Notes: generated from the sequence alone by a model not told the origin. A stretch of DNA of 64,000 nucleotides from Ferrigenium straubiae (GCA_019449655.1 JAHQXD010000001.1:387194-451193), one strand, 5' to 3'. Numbered from the stretch's first letter, positions 24,559-34,993 are shown. A program made the numbers and translations.

Positions 24559-27500
24559 ATGGACAGTAATACTACTTTTGTCAGAACCTCCAAGGGCGAA
24601 GATGAGGTACGCAATAGGAGTGCGTACCTTGTCGGGGATATGAGGCGCGCCTTGTCGATGGTGGACGGAACCGCAACTTTCGGCGAAATCAGCAAACGCG
24701 CTGCACCCAGCCTGCGCAGCGTCCTCGATGAGATGTTCAAGGACTTGGAGAAGGGCGGTTTCATCCAGGATAAATTTCCTCAGAAAAAAGTCGCGCCTGT
24801 TGGCACCCCCAAGATGGCTACCCCGCTCAAGATGGCTACTCCGCTTAAAAAAACGGCGGATGAAGGCGTCGAGGAACTGGACTTCACCGCCGCATTTCGC
24901 GCGCCCTCTGCGGAAGCGCTGGCGGCCGAGGCGAAGAAGGCTGAAGAGGCAAAATTAAAGGCGCAACAGGAAGCTGACGCAGCGCGGCAGAAGGCCGAGC
25001 AGGAAGCGGCGCGGGCTCGCGCCGAACTCGAGGCGGCCAAGGCCAAGGCAGAGGCTGAAGCCAAAGCGCGTGCGCTGGCCGAAGCCAAGGCTAAGCAAGA
25101 GGTTGAAGCCGCGCGGGTCAAGGCCGAAGCGGAGGCCAGGGCACGCGCTGAGGCTAAAGCCAGGCAGGAGATCGAAGCGGCGAAATTAAAGGCGCAAAAG
25201 GAGGCGGAAGAAGCCCGCCTCCGTGCCGAACGCGAAGCCGCCAAGGCGCGCGAGGAGGCGGAACTCGCCAAACAGAAGGCGTTGGCCGAGGCTAGGGCGC
25301 GCGAAGAAGCCGAACGCCGCGCCAGGGCAGAAGCGGAAGCCGCACGGGTAAAGGCGGAGCAAGAGGCCGCGCGAGTGCGCGCCGAACTTGAAGCGGCCAA
25401 GGCGAAGGCTGCTGCTGAGGCAAAAGCCAGGGAAGAGGCGGAGCGCCGTGTGCGGGAAGAAGCCGAGGCGGCCAGGTTGAAGGCGCAGCAGGAAGCCGAA
25501 GCGGCGCGCCTCAAGGCGGAACGGGAAGCGGCCAAGGCGCGAGAAGAAGCGGAACTCGCCAAACAGAAAGCGGCAGCCGAAGCTAGGGCGCGTGAGGAAG
25601 CCGAACGCCGCGCCAAAGAAGAAGCGGAAGCCGTGCGGGTGAAGGCGGAGCAGGAGGCTGCGCGAGTGCGCGCCGAACTTGAAGCAGCCAAGGCGAAAGC
25701 CGAGGCAGAGGCGAAAGCCAGGGAAGAGGCGGAGCGCCGTGTGCAGGAGGAAGCCGAGGCGGCCAGATTGAAGGCGCAGCAGGAGGTCGAAGCGGCACGC
25801 CTCAAGACCGAACAGGAGGCCGCCAAGGCACGCGAAGAAGCGGAACTCGCCAGGCAGAAAGCGGCAGCCGAAGCCAGGCCGAAGGCCGTGGCAGCGGCGA
25901 CGGCGCGATCCACCAGCGTGACCGTGCTGTTTTTCGATGTGGTCGGCTACACCAAGCAATCCGTCAATAAGCAAATCCAGATCAAAAAACAGTTCAACCA
26001 GTTGGTTTCCGATTGCCTGAACACGCTTGATGAAGGTGAGCGCATCATTCTGGATACCGGAGACGGCGCGGCGATAGGTTTCTTGCAGCATCCGGAGGAT
26101 GCGCTGGAAGTGGCGATGCAATTCCGCAAGACGGTGATGGCCAATCAGCACAAGGATTTCCCCGACCTGAATGTACGCATCGGCATTCATCTTGGCCCGG
26201 TCAATATCGCCAAGGACATGAACGGCCGGAGCAACATGGTCGGCGACGGCATCAACGATGCGCAGCGCGTGATGAGCTTCGCCGGCATCGACCAGATATA
26301 CATTTCCCGCCCCTATTATGATTTCGTTTCGCGACTGAGCGACGAATATGCCGATCTGTTCCAGTATCGCGGCCTGCAAAAAGACAAACACGAGCGAGAG
26401 CACACCGTCTATGAATTGGTGGATGCTGCGGCACCGGTTGCGCAAGCCGTATTGCCGCAAGCCAGTGAGCCTGCTGTGGCGATCAAGCTGGAGCCGTTCA
26501 GCTTTGCCATGCCCGAGGCAGTGACTCCTCCTGGATCACCCGCCGTGGCCCATGAAGAGCCCGAACCTCAGGGGGAGGCTGCCACACTGATGGGGGGGCA
26601 GGACCAGTTCAAACTTCCTGAATACAAGCTTCCGGAAGAAGGGAAAGCGGTCGAGGCGGCACAGGCCGTACCTGAACAGCCGTCGGCAGCGCCATTGCCT
26701 CCGGCGAGTGTGCCTGGAACGCCGCCCACCGAAGCCGCGGCCAAGCCTGCCGCAGAGGCACGCATGCCTTCGGCTGAGGAGGTGGCGAAGCTTGCGGAAA
26801 CACAGGCCAAGGCATGGGCGGAGGCCGAGCAGCGCGCCGCCAAGGCCAGCGCAGAACGCGCCGCCCAGCCGCAAGAGGCGCCGCGCTCCGCCAAGGAGGT
26901 GCCGGCTCCACGGGCGCACCGCAAACCGCTGCCTTGGGGCAAGATCGGCACCGGGTCGTTCGTGGCGCTGGTGGTCGCGCTGTTTGTCGCCCCGCCGTTG
27001 CTGCCCATGAAAGACTACGCGACCGGCATCGAAAAAGCGCTCACTGCCAGCTTGCAGCAGCCGGTGCATGTCGGGCAATTGACAGGACGGCTGCTGCCTA
27101 CCCCGCGCCTGGAATTGAAGGACGTATCGATAGGCGAGACCAGGCCGATCCAGGCACAGCAGGCACGGGTCGATTTCGCGTTGCCCGCCTTATTTTCCTC
27201 TAACAAGCCGATTACCGGGATCGAACTGGAGGGGGTGCAGGTCAACGGTGCGGCCTTGCCGCAAGTGTCCGCCTGGCTGCAAAAAATCGCCGCCGACACC
27301 CAGTATCCGGTTGCACGTATTACACTGAACCAAGGCAAGCTGGAAGCGGATGGCGTGCAATTGTCCGGCATCGGCGGAGAGTTGCGTTTCGATCAGGCCG
27401 GGAAGTTCATCCAGGCGAAATTACATGCCGAGGGAGACAAGCTTGCGCTGGACATGAATGCCGTGCCGGAAAACAAGATGCAGGTATCGATCGCGGTGCG

Positions 27501-28119
27501 CGGTGCATTGCCGCTGCTGCCGAATTGGGTTTTCGACGACTTGAGCGCGAAGGGAGAGCTGACTGCTGACAGCCTGGTGATCACCGAGATGGACAGCCGC
27601 ATCATGGGCGGGGTGCTGCTCGGCGATGCGCGCATCGACTGGCGTTCCGGCTGGCGCGCCCAAGGCAGCCTGACCGCCAAGACCATCACCCTGCAGAACG
27701 TGAACAAGCTGCTGAGCGGCGACATGGACGGTACGGCGCGCTTCCAGATGCAGTCGCCGGGTCTGTCCAAACTCACCGAAGCGGCGACACTGGAAGGCAC
27801 CTTCGTCGTCCGGAAAGGCGTCATCAGCGGCGTCGATATCGTCGAGACCGCCCGCCTGCGCAGCAAGGAAAACCTCCCAGGCGGACGTACCCATTTCGAT
27901 GACTTGAGCGGCAATTTGTATTATGCCAACGGGGACTACCACTTCAGGCAGCTGAAGATGAATGCCGGGGTGTTGAATGCAACGGGCACAGTGGACATCG
28001 CCAAGCAGCAGATGTCCGGGCGCATCGTCGCCGACTTGACCATGCGCACAGGGATGGGATCGGCTGCGCTGCAGGTCGGCGGGACTACCGACAGCCCGTC
28101 ATTGCAGATGGCACGGTAA
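24559..28119 (+). CDS. Coiled coil - class III nucleotidyl cyclase - AsmA fusion protein
   Basis: The 1186-aa protein has an N-terminal region (1-75) with a winged-helix-like look. A very long Ala/Glu/Lys/Arg coiled coil follows (about 115-450) with a 97-residue repeat. Next comes a class III cyclase catalytic domain (about 453-620: metal Asp in FFDVVGYT, second Asp in DTGDGAA, transition-state N and R in GDGINDAQR, and RIGIHLGPV). After a Pro/Ala/Glu linker (to about 790) there is one membrane helix ([19 protein letters not shown]) and an AsmA-like periplasmic domain. The base-selecting Lys found in adenylyl cyclases is Leu here, so cAMP or cGMP cannot be assigned. The ATG lies only 5 bases after TAGAAT. 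Confidence 0.85.
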   Translation: MDSNTTFVRTSKGEDEVRNRSAYLVGDMRRALSMVDGTATFGEISKRAAPSLRSVLDEMFKDLEKGGFIQDKFPQKKVAPVGTPKMATPLKMATPLKKTADEGVEELDFTAAFRAPSAEALAAEAKKAEEAKLKAQQEADAARQKAEQEAARARAELEAAKAKAEAEAKARALAEAKAKQEVEAARVKAEAEARARAEAKARQEIEAAKLKAQKEAEEARLRAEREAAKAREEAELAKQKALAEARAREEAERRARAEAEAARVKAEQEAARVRAELEAAKAKAAAEAKAREEAERRVREEAEAARLKAQQEAEAARLKAEREAAKAREEAELAKQKAAAEARAREEAERRAKEEAEAVRVKAEQEAARVRAELEAAKAKAEAEAKAREEAERRVQEEAEAARLKAQQEVEAARLKTEQEAAKAREEAELARQKAAAEARPKAVAAATARSTSVTVLFFDVVGYTKQSVNKQIQIKKQFNQLVSDCLNTLDEGERIILDTGDGAAIGFLQHPEDALEVAMQFRKTVMANQHKDFPDLNVRIGIHLGPVNIAKDMNGRSNMVGDGINDAQRVMSFAGIDQIYISRPYYDFVSRLSDEYADLFQYRGLQKDKHEREHTVYELVDAAAPVAQAVLPQASEPAVAIKLEPFSFAMPEAVTPPGSPAVAHEEPEPQGEAATLMGGQDQFKLPEYKLPEEGKAVEAAQAVPEQPSAAPLPPASVPGTPPTEAAAKPAAEARMPSAEEVAKLAETQAKAWAEAEQRAAKASAERAAQPQEAPRSAKEVPAPRAHRKPLPWGKIGTGSFVALVVALFVAPPLLPMKDYATGIEKALTASLQQPVHVGQLTGRLLPTPRLELKDVSIGETRPIQAQQARVDFALPALFSSNKPITGIELEGVQVNGAALPQVSAWLQKIAADTQYPVARITLNQGKLEADGVQLSGIGGELRFDQAGKFIQAKLHAEGDKLALDMNAVPENKMQVSIAVRGALPLLPNWVFDDLSAKGELTADSLVITEMDSRIMGGVLLGDARIDWRSGWRAQGSLTAKTITLQNVNKLLSGDMDGTARFQMQSPGLSKLTEAATLEGTFVVRKGVISGVDIVETARLRSKENLPGGRTHFDDLSGNLYYANGDYHFRQLKMNAGVLNATGTVDIAKQQMSGRIVADLTMRTGMGSAALQVGGTTDSPSLQMAR
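25021..25890 (+). repeat. Tandem coding repeats of the coiled coil (291-bp period)
   Basis: Units beginning GCCGAACT(T/C)GA(A/G)GC start at 25021, 25381 and 25672. The last two are 291 bp (97 codons) apart and nearly identical in protein ([13 protein letters not shown]...). The first is 360 bp away and more diverged. The array suggests growth by unequal recombination and may vary in length between strains. Confidence 0.8.
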
Positions 28120-28140
28120 TTCCAATCCACCTGCAGAAAA

Positions 28141-28222
28141 TCAACCTAATGCCTTGGTGAGGCGCTCCAGTACAGGAGATTTTGGCTTCGACCAACCTGA
28201 AGGTAGTCGAAGCCGCAATCTC
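28141..28222. repeat. Hairpin element at the aminotransferase 3' end with duplicated terminal codons
   Basis: GAGATT and GGCTTCGAC (28176-28192) pair with GTCGAAGCC and AATCTC (28206-28222), and the stem abuts the aminotransferase stop codon. Beyond it, on the minus strand at 28141-28170, the codons CTG GAG CGC CTC ACC AAG GCA TTA GGT TGA encode LERLTKALG, a diverged second version of the gene's real ending LERIAKALS. The stem may also serve as a terminator for either convergent gene. Confidence 0.6.
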
Positions 28223-29414
28223 AGGAAAGCGCCTTCGCTATGCGCTCCAGCGCATTCATGAGATTGTCCATCGAGGTGGCGAACGAGAGGCGCACATAAC
28301 CTTCGCTGCCGAAGGCCGAGCCGGGTACCACGGCGACACCACCCTGTTCCAGCAGATATTCGGAAAGCGCGATGTCGGTCGCGGCCTTGATCGTGCCGCG
28401 CTGGTGCAGCCTTGTGATCGCCCCGCGCATGTCCGGGAAGGCGTAGAACGCGCCGCCCGCCATGAGGCACTGCACGCCGGCTATCTTGTTCAATTCATTT
28501 ACCACGAACATATGCCGCTCGCGGAATGCCTTGAGCATCGGCGTGATGCAGCCCTGGTCGCCGTTCAATGCAGCTTCCGCCGCCACCTGCGAGATAGAGG
28601 TCGGGTTGGAAGTGCTCTGCGATTGTACGTTCTCCATCGCGGTGATGATGTTCTCCGGCCCCGCCGCGTAGCCGATGCGCCAGCCGGTCATGGAATAGGC
28701 CTTGGACACACCGTTCAGCACCATGGTGCGCGGATACAGGTCGGGGCAGGCATTCAGGATGTTGACGAACTTCGCATCGGTCAGCGCGATATGCTCGTAC
28801 ATGTCGTCGGTGGCGATGAGGATGTTGGGATGCTTGCGCAGCACCTCGCCCAAGGCCTTCAGTTCCTCAAAGGTGTACACCGCGCCGGACGGGTTGCTCG
28901 GGCTGTTGATGACCACCATCGTTGTTTTCGGTGTGATCGCGGCTTCGAGTTGCGCGGCGGTCATGCGGAAACCCTGTTCGATGCCTGCCTCAACGATCAC
29001 CGGCTTGCCTTCGGCGATGATCACGATGTCGGGATAGGACACCCAGTACGGTGCGGGGATGATGACCTCGTCGCCGGGGTTGATGTAGGCAAGCGCGAGG
29101 TTGAAGAAGCTCTGCTTGCCACCACACGAGACCAGGATCTGCTTAGCGGCGTAGTCGAGCCCGTTGTCGCGCTTTAATTTCGCGATGATGGCCTGTTTCA
29201 GCGAGGGGATGCCGCCCACAGGGGTGTATTTGGTAAGCCCCTTGTTGATTGCATCGATAGCCGCATCCTTGATGTGCTGCGGCGTATCGAAATCCGGTTC
29301 GCCCGCACCCAGCCCGATGATGTCCTTACCTTCGGCTTTCAGCTTCGCCGCACGGGCGGTGACGGCGAGAGTTGGTGAGGGCTTGATGGCCTGTACGCGA
29401 GTCGAGAGTTTCAA
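28221..29414 (-). CDS. Class I pyridoxal-phosphate aminotransferase (aspartate aminotransferase type)
   Basis: The 397-aa protein has the AAT fold type I motifs: GAGEPDFDTP near the N-terminus, NSPSNPSGAVYT, the PLP lysine in NGVSKAYSMTGWRIGYAAGP, and the C-terminal substrate arginine context YVRLSFA. Length and N-terminal sequence (MKLSTRVQAIKPSPTLAVTARAAKLKAEGKDIIGLGAGEPDF) match the Ib aspartate aminotransferase group (AspC/AatA-like), which converts aspartate and 2-oxoglutarate to oxaloacetate and glutamate. Some members also use prephenate. The last codons appear in duplicate beyond a hairpin. Confidence 0.93.
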   Translation of the reverse strand: MKLSTRVQAIKPSPTLAVTARAAKLKAEGKDIIGLGAGEPDFDTPQHIKDAAIDAINKGLTKYTPVGGIPSLKQAIIAKLKRDNGLDYAAKQILVSCGGKQSFFNLALAYINPGDEVIIPAPYWVSYPDIVIIAEGKPVIVEAGIEQGFRMTAAQLEAAITPKTTMVVINSPSNPSGAVYTFEELKALGEVLRKHPNILIATDDMYEHIALTDAKFVNILNACPDLYPRTMVLNGVSKAYSMTGWRIGYAAGPENIITAMENVQSQSTSNPTSISQVAAEAALNGDQGCITPMLKAFRERHMFVVNELNKIAGVQCLMAGGAFYAFPDMRGAITRLHQRGTIKAATDIALSEYLLEQGGVAVVPGSAFGSEGYVRLSFATSMDNLMNALERIAKALS

Positions 29415-29835
29415 GATATGTCCTTGCTGTTTGAACGAGGGAGCGAATTATACCTATGCGGCAGGGAAGAGGGGATGGATTAAAAGGCGGAAAAAATGAG
29501 GTACGGCTTGATGAGCGGGCGGATCCCCAGAGCAGAAAGCCATGCCGGCTTTCAGGAATCGGCAGCCTTTCGATCCTTAATTGACCATGAGTTGACGCAC
29601 ATCAGGGCTTCTTTTGTAAAAACCTTTTAATCTGTGCGGGTATTGGGGGAGGTGCTTCGGGCTGGCGGCCGTAATTTTAGCTAGCCATATGATCGTTAAG
29701 TGATTTTTATGCATGGTTGGATTCTGAAAATCATGCCTGAGAAGCGGGCTTCAGAAATAAGGCCGCTTGATGTACGTCTCCCTACAGGTTTGCTTCCTCT
29801 CTCCAAGTGAAGCATGCCAGCAACAGCTGGCTTTG
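29415..29835. ncRNA. Possible small RNA upstream of an orphan terminator
   Basis: No supportable ORF lies here, yet the region ends in a strong plus-strand terminator at 29836. A promoter-like TTGACG, 17 bases, TGTAAA (about 29592-29620) would give a transcript of roughly 240 nt ending at that terminator. No known RNA family was recognised. The same stretch holds the minus-strand promoter of the aminotransferase. Confidence 0.3.
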
Positions 29836-29868
29836 TGCCGTACGGTTCATGCCGTACGGCATTTTTTT
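29836..29868 (+). terminator. Strong orphan terminator
   Basis: TGCCGTACGG and CCGTACGGCA form a perfect 10-bp stem with a 6-base loop, followed by seven T residues on the plus strand. No plus-strand gene lies upstream before the divergent aminotransferase. Confidence 0.85.
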
Positions 29869-29946
29869 GCAACCATATCATGTTTTGCAAGCCTGTCAAA
29901 GGTAATCTTCGCTATCCATTCTCTGCAAAATGATGAGACGGGATGC

Positions 29947-30306
29947 CTAGCCGGATTTCTGTTTTTGCGGATGTTCTGGTGGCACGCGCAGCCAGGCAAC
30001 CAGCACCAGCATTCCGAATGCTGTATAGGCAACCGTAAAGACCCAAGGGGGAAAGTCATAGAACAACACTCTTTGCAACCAGTACTGGATGAAAGAGCTT
30101 GAGTAGGCTTCACCACCCGTCGCCTCTCTTGCACGGCTCTCCCATTCGGTGAGCGGACATACTAGGCCCAGCCATGACTCCGTAATTACGATGCCGATAG
30201 CTACAAGGTGCGCTAGCCTGAACCACCAATTTTTGACCCAGCCCCACTGCCGATACTTCCCGAGCAGAACCGCAGCCAACCCCAGAACGACAAATGCTGC
30301 GAACAA
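29947..30306 (-). CDS. DUF2784 family membrane protein, start codon unclear
   Basis: The protein has about three membrane helices and the DUF2784 hallmark LGLVCPLTEWE. The given start is a TTG that yields 119 aa. Family similarity clearly continues upstream in frame (IIYLFLADLILATHALFAAFVVLG), but between that stretch and an in-frame TAG there is no ATG, GTG or TTG. AAGGGGG stands 3-6 bases before two ATC codons, so initiation at AUC is possible; otherwise the gene has lost its start. Function of the family is unknown. Confidence 0.7.
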   Translation of the reverse strand: MFAAFVVLGLAAVLLGKYRQWGWVKNWWFRLAHLVAIGIVITESWLGLVCPLTEWESRAREATGGEAYSSSFIQYWLQRVLFYDFPPWVFTVAYTAFGMLVLVAWLRVPPEHPQKQKSG

Positions 30307-30525
30307 TGCATGGGTGGCAAGAATTAGATCGGCCAGGAACAGGTAGATGATCGTCCCCCTTAGCTAAAGGTATCTCCGTTTAAACCAGCGGGCGGGTAGT
30401 CAACGGCTATCGCGCAACTGGCGGAGGAGATCGAGAAGTCAAATAAACCAAGCCGTTGGTGATGTCCCCACTGGCTTTTGATGCGCTGTTGAAAAAATAA
30501 TGTGAGATGTTTGATCCGTGCTGGA
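30307..30525. other. Intergenic, includes probable true 5' end of the DUF2784 gene
   Basis: The first 45 bases or so continue the DUF2784 reading frame on the minus strand (to about 30351). The rest holds no recognised element. Confidence 0.4.
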
Positions 30526-30831
30526 TCAGTATTCTTTTCTGAAGACGATAGCGTTAATCTTGTCTATGTTCACTACAGCGTCGAAAAAAACTTTTCCGGC
30601 AAGTTGCGTGATATACACAACGGAGTCCCCAACCATAGTCACCTTTCCTTCAATCTCCTGGCCCGATTCGAGCGTGAGAGTCACGCGCTCATTCTTGAGA
30701 TTAAGCAGGGCTTCCTTCATCGTGGTGTTTGTCTTGGGTTCGTACTTCACCACCGCGGCGGCATAGGCGGCCGGTGCCGGTAACACTGACAACCCGGCCA
30801 CAAGCACCAGAACGTTTACTAATGTTTTCAT
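30526..30831 (-). CDS. Exported Sm-like-fold small protein
   Basis: The 101-aa precursor has a signal peptide ([24 protein letters not shown]). The mature part ([52 protein letters not shown]) shows the Sm1/Sm2 strand pattern of LSm folds: V-L-G-x-E-x-G-x-V, then [10 protein letters not shown] like the Sm2 I-x-x-I-x-x-I. LSm proteins normally bind RNA in the cytoplasm, so a secreted version probably has another ligand. Motif-level inference only; no partner gene is evident. Confidence 0.65.
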   Translation of the reverse strand: MKTLVNVLVLVAGLSVLPAPAAYAAAVVKYEPKTNTTMKEALLNLKNERVTLTLESGQEIEGKVTMVGDSVVYITQLAGKVFFDAVVNIDKINAIVFRKEY

Positions 30832-30953
30832 TTATATCACCTCTCCGATAATGCCCGGCAGAAAAGAACCAGAGCCAAGGTTAGAAACCGGGTCATGATC
30901 GAAACGGTTTTTCGCCCCTTGCTGTGGAAGCATTTTCCGCGATGGCTTCCCGT

Positions 30954-30981
30954 TTGGCAATTGCCCCATTCCCCGTACAAT
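30954..30981 (+). promoter_or_regulatory. sigma70 promoter of uvrB
   Basis: TTGGCA (30954-30959), a 16-base spacer and TACAAT (30976-30981) lie so close to the ATG at 30994 that the leader would be about 6 nt, with no Shine-Dalgarno. No LexA box was recognised. Confidence 0.5.
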
Positions 30982-30993
30982 ACGCGCCTCATC

Positions 30994-33018
30994 ATGAACG
31001 TCATCACCTTCCCCAACAGCCTCTACCGCCTGCACCAGCCATTCGAACCGGCAGGCGACCAGCCCACGGCCATCGCGCAGCTGGTGGAGGGGGTCGAGGA
31101 CGGCTTGTCGTTCCAGACGCTGCTCGGCGTGACCGGCTCGGGCAAGACGTTCACCATGGCCAACGTCATTGCACGTACCGGGCGGCCGGCCATCGTGATG
31201 GCGCCGAACAAGACGCTGGCGGCACAGCTGTATTCCGAGCTGCGCGATTTCTTTCCCGAGAATGCGGTGGAGTATTTCGTCTCCTATTACGACTACTACC
31301 AGCCCGAGGCCTATGTCCCGTCGCGCGACGTATACATCGAGAAGGATTCCAGCATCAACGAGCAGATCGAGCAGATGCGCCTGTCGGCGACCAAGGCGCT
31401 GCTGGAGCGCGAGGATGCCGTGATCGTCGCGACGGTATCGGCGATCTACGGTATCGGCGATCCGGTGGATTACCACGGCATGATCCTGCACCTGCGCCAC
31501 AACGAAAAAATGGCGCAGCGCGACGTGATCAAGCGCCTCGTCGAGATGCAGTACCAGCGCAACGAGCTGGATTTCCATCGCGGGACGTTCCGCGTGCGCG
31601 GCGACGTTATCGACATCTTCCCTGCAGAAAGCAGCGAGCACGCGTTGCGCCTGACGCTGTTCGACGACGAAGTCGAAACGCTGTCGCTATTCGATCCGCT
31701 CACCGGGCATATCCTGCAAAAGGTGCCGCGCTACACTGTTTATCCCTCCAGCCATTACGTCACGCCGCGCGCCACGGTGCTGGCCGCGCTGGAGACCATC
31801 AAGGTCGAGCTGGCCGAGCGCATCGCGTTCTATCAGCGCGAGAACAAGCTGGTTGAGGCACAGCGCATCGAGCAGCGCACCCGCCACGACATCGAGATGC
31901 TTAACGAGATCGGCTTCTGCAAGGGCATCGAGAACTACTCGCGCCACCTGTCGGGGCGCAAGCCCGGCGAGCCGCCGCCGACGCTGCTGGATTATCTGCC
32001 ACCCAATGCGCTGATGTTCATCGACGAGAGCCATGTCACGATCCCGCAGATCGGCGGCATGTACAAGGGCGACCGCGCACGCAAGGAGAATCTCGTCAAC
32101 TACGGCTTCCGTCTGCCTTCCGCGATGGACAACCGCCCGTTGCGTTTCGACGAATTCGAAAAGGTGATGCGCCAGAGCATCTTCATCTCCGCCACGCCTT
32201 CGACCTATGAGGCCGAACATGCCGGCCAGGTGGTGGAGCAGGTGGTGCGCCCGACCGGGTTGATCGATCCGCAGATCGAGGTGCGCCCCGCGACGTACCA
32301 GGTGGACGACCTGATGTCCGAGGTGAACCTGCGCGTGGAGCAGGGCGAGCGCGTGCTGGTGACCACACTGACCAAGCGCATGGCGGAGCAGCTCACCGAA
32401 TATTTTTCCGAGCACGGCATCAAGGTGCGCTATCTGCATTCCGACGTCGAGACCGTGGAGCGCGTCGAGATCATCCGCGACCTGCGCCTCGGCATGTTCG
32501 ACGTGCTGGTCGGCATTAACCTGCTGCGCGAGGGGCTGGACATCCCCGAGGTGTCGCTGGTCGCGATCCTCGATGCCGACAAGGAAGGCTTCCTGCGCTC
32601 AGAGCGCTCGCTGATCCAGACCATCGGCCGCGCCGCGCGCCACCTCAACGGCAAGGCGCTGCTGTATGCCGACAGGATCACCGATTCGATGCGCCGCGCG
32701 ATCGACGAGACCGAGCGCCGCCGCACCAGGCAGGTGGCCTATAACTTCGCGCATGGCATCACGCCGCAGGGCGTGCAGAAGCGTATCAAGGACATCATCG
32801 AGGGCATGTACGAGCCGGAAGCCGCGCGCAGCCAACTCAAGGCTGCGCAGGAGCAGGCAAAATATCTGGCGATGAGCGAAAAGGATGTGTCGAAGGAAAT
32901 CGCCCGGCTGGAGAAGGAAATGCTGCAAGCCGCGAAAAACCTGGAATTCGAGCGTGCCGCCGAGCTGCGCGACCAGTTGAAAAAACTGCGCGAGAGCGTG
33001 TTTTTGTCGGCGCTGTAA
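30994..33018 (+). CDS. uvrB: Excinuclease ABC subunit B
   Basis: The 674-aa nucleotide-excision-repair protein has Walker A GVTGSGKT, the beta-hairpin and [25 protein letters not shown] region, helicase motif DESHVTIPQ, and motifs V/VI ([44 protein letters not shown]). A C-terminal UVR domain ([24 protein letters not shown]) binds UvrC. It verifies damage handed over by UvrA. I chose the ATG at 30994 ([23 protein letters not shown]) because upstream codons lie before or inside the promoter. Confidence 0.96.
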   Translation: MNVITFPNSLYRLHQPFEPAGDQPTAIAQLVEGVEDGLSFQTLLGVTGSGKTFTMANVIARTGRPAIVMAPNKTLAAQLYSELRDFFPENAVEYFVSYYDYYQPEAYVPSRDVYIEKDSSINEQIEQMRLSATKALLEREDAVIVATVSAIYGIGDPVDYHGMILHLRHNEKMAQRDVIKRLVEMQYQRNELDFHRGTFRVRGDVIDIFPAESSEHALRLTLFDDEVETLSLFDPLTGHILQKVPRYTVYPSSHYVTPRATVLAALETIKVELAERIAFYQRENKLVEAQRIEQRTRHDIEMLNEIGFCKGIENYSRHLSGRKPGEPPPTLLDYLPPNALMFIDESHVTIPQIGGMYKGDRARKENLVNYGFRLPSAMDNRPLRFDEFEKVMRQSIFISATPSTYEAEHAGQVVEQVVRPTGLIDPQIEVRPATYQVDDLMSEVNLRVEQGERVLVTTLTKRMAEQLTEYFSEHGIKVRYLHSDVETVERVEIIRDLRLGMFDVLVGINLLREGLDIPEVSLVAILDADKEGFLRSERSLIQTIGRAARHLNGKALLYADRITDSMRRAIDETERRRTRQVAYNFAHGITPQGVQKRIKDIIEGMYEPEAARSQLKAAQEQAKYLAMSEKDVSKEIARLEKEMLQAAKNLEFERAAELRDQLKKLRESVFLSAL

Positions 33019-33021
33019 GAT

Positions 33022-33059
33022 CCAGGGTCTCGGAAAGCTTTAACTTGCCGAGGCCCTGG
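33022..33059. terminator. Bidirectional hairpin between uvrB and the chemoreceptor gene
   Basis: CCAGGGTCTCGG pairs with CCGAGGCCCTGG (12 bp, one G-T wobble) across a 14-base loop, in the 46-base gap between two convergent genes. The T-run is poor, so termination efficiency is uncertain. Confidence 0.65.
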
Positions 33060-33064
33060 AGGAT

Positions 33065-34993
33065 TTATACCCTGAACCGCGCCACCGCAGCCTGCAGTGA
33101 GTTGGCGGATTCCCGTAACTGGGCGGATGCCTGGGCGACATCCTGAATGGCAAGAGCATTTTGTTCCGACATGGTGGCGATTTTTTCCACGTTGGATGCA
33201 ATCAGGCCGCTGGAGGAGCTTTGCTGCTGGAGGGCGGCAGAAATGCTGTTGACCGCATCCACCACCCGTTCCGAGCCGCTGCTGATTTCGCCCATGGCCA
33301 GGCCGGCCTCCCCGGCCATCGCCACTCCGGTATCGACGCGTTGCTGCCCTTGATGCATGGTTTCCACGGCGTGCTTCGTTTCGGACTGGATGGCGCCGAT
33401 CATGGCAGTGATTTCATCGGTGGATTTGGCGGTGCGTTCGGCGAGTTTTCTGACCTCGTCGGCCACCACGGCAAATCCGCGCCCCTGCTCGCCGGCGCGC
33501 GCCGCTTCGATGGCGGCGTTGAGCGCCAGCAGGTTTGTCTGGTCGGCAATGTCCTTGATAACACTGGCAATCGCGGAAATGTTGGCGGAGTGTTCACCCA
33601 AGGAAAGGATCCGCTGCGAGGATTGATTCACGCTCTCGGCAATGTTGCTCATTTCCGCCGAAGCCTGGCTTACGATGCCGGCGCCTCGTTTGGCGGTTTC
33701 GCCGGCTTCCTGGGCCAGCGCAAAGGAATCGCGGGCATTCTCGGCCATGTGCTCGATGCTGGTGGTCAGTTCTTCAACTGCCGCCGCCGCTGAAGCCGCC
33801 GCTTCGCTTTGCTGTCCGGACTGGCTCGCCACATCGTTGGAGGTGGTGGAAAGGGAATCGGATAGCTCGGAAATGTGCCGCGCGTTGCTGGTGATGTTGC
33901 CGATCATCTGGCGCAGGGATTCCTGCATGTGACCCAGCGCATTGAGCAATGCACCAATTTCATCTTCGCGCCGGGTGCTGACCAGATTGGACAGGTCGCC
34001 ATTGGCGATTTTTCCGGCGGCGGCAACCGCCTCGTTCAACGGGTTGATAACCAGCGAACGCGACAGCCAGAACAGCAAGCCCACCAGAATGCCGCCCAGC
34101 ACCACGCCTATCGCCACGACGACGAAGATGGCCTTGTTGACCGCGCCGCTCACTTCGTCCCTGGGGTAGGCCGATACGATCCCGAAACCCCAAGGGGTGA
34201 AGGTTTCCCGTTTGATCTCCCATCCCTGGATGTTGCCGTTTGCAACACCCAGAACTGTTTCGGGGGTGACGTTTTCGGAATGGAATCGCACCTTGCCCTT
34301 GTCGTCCAGCAGCGCGATGAAGCCGCCGCTCAGGATGCGGCTCCTAGAGATGGATTGCTGCAAGGCCTGCATGTCGATCTTGTAGCCCACGTACCAGATG
34401 CCGACAGTATTTTTCTGGGCGTCGAGTATGGGTTCATAGCCGGTGAGGAATGGGTTGCCCAGGATGTCTACCTGGCCATAGAAAGCCTGGCCTGCACGGA
34501 TAGCCTTGATGGCCTTGCCGTTGGGGTCGAGTATCGTGCCGATGGCGCGTTTGCCGTCGCTTTTTTTCACGTTGGTGCTGATCCGCACGAATTCCTCGCC
34601 CGACTTGGAAAATAACGTGGCGGTGCCTCCCTGGCTGGAGGTCACGCCATCCACCAGTTCGAAGTGGTGTGCCTGGGGCTGGTTGCTAAAAATCAGGTCG
34701 GGCGGCATTTTGCCTTCGACTTCCACCGGATTGCCCTGGCGCGGAACGCCGATAGCGCCGCCGCGCTCGATGAGCAGTTTCATCGAGCCCTTCACGCGCT
34801 CCATCATGATAGCGTCGGTAACGGCAAGAATCCGCGCTATGTTGGAGAGCTTTTCCTGGCTTTCACTCTGGGCAGACTGCTCGATGCTGCGGCTGTTGCC
34901 GATCGAAATGGCTGCGACGAGGATAAGCGTGACGACGACGACCAGTGCTGAAACGGGCAGGATGAATTTCGCTTGGAGGCTGCGGGGAAGCAT
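33065..34993 (-). CDS. Methyl-accepting chemotaxis protein with Cache sensor
   Basis: The 642-aa protein has a membrane helix at 10-32 and a long periplasmic double-Cache-type sensor (about 35-280; [24 protein letters not shown] and [24 protein letters not shown] are typical). A second helix (about 287-310), a HAMP domain and a cytoplasmic signalling domain follow, with hairpin core [32 protein letters not shown]. It would pass ligand occupancy to CheA/CheW, which are not in this window. The ligand is unknown; related sensors bind small organic acids. Confidence 0.93.
   Translation of the reverse strand: MLPRSLQAKFILPVSALVVVVTLILVAAISIGNSRSIEQSAQSESQEKLSNIARILAVTDAIMMERVKGSMKLLIERGGAIGVPRQGNPVEVEGKMPPDLIFSNQPQAHHFELVDGVTSSQGGTATLFSKSGEEFVRISTNVKKSDGKRAIGTILDPNGKAIKAIRAGQAFYGQVDILGNPFLTGYEPILDAQKNTVGIWYVGYKIDMQALQQSISRSRILSGGFIALLDDKGKVRFHSENVTPETVLGVANGNIQGWEIKRETFTPWGFGIVSAYPRDEVSGAVNKAIFVVVAIGVVLGGILVGLLFWLSRSLVINPLNEAVAAAGKIANGDLSNLVSTRREDEIGALLNALGHMQESLRQMIGNITSNARHISELSDSLSTTSNDVASQSGQQSEAAASAAAAVEELTTSIEHMAENARDSFALAQEAGETAKRGAGIVSQASAEMSNIAESVNQSSQRILSLGEHSANISAIASVIKDIADQTNLLALNAAIEAARAGEQGRGFAVVADEVRKLAERTAKSTDEITAMIGAIQSETKHAVETMHQGQQRVDTGVAMAGEAGLAMGEISSGSERVVDAVNSISAALQQQSSSSGLIASNVEKIATMSEQNALAIQDVAQASAQLRESANSLQAAVARFRV

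Noticed and set aside
25021..25890. Periodic repeats considered as a CRISPR array
   Set aside because: The period is 291-360 bp, the units are coding throughout and there are no short repeat/spacer alternations.
24780..26460. Long minus-strand frames opposite the coiled-coil region
   Set aside because: They are shadows produced by the Ala/Glu/Lys repeat codons; the plus-strand frame carries the cyclase and AsmA domains.
28141..28470. 109-codon minus-strand frame overlapping the aminotransferase 3' end
   Set aside because: It is a different frame of the aminotransferase gene. Only its last codons are of interest, as a relic of an alternative gene ending.
29767..30102. 111-codon plus-strand frame
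   Set aside because: It runs through the orphan terminator and opposite the DUF2784 gene, with no family resemblance.
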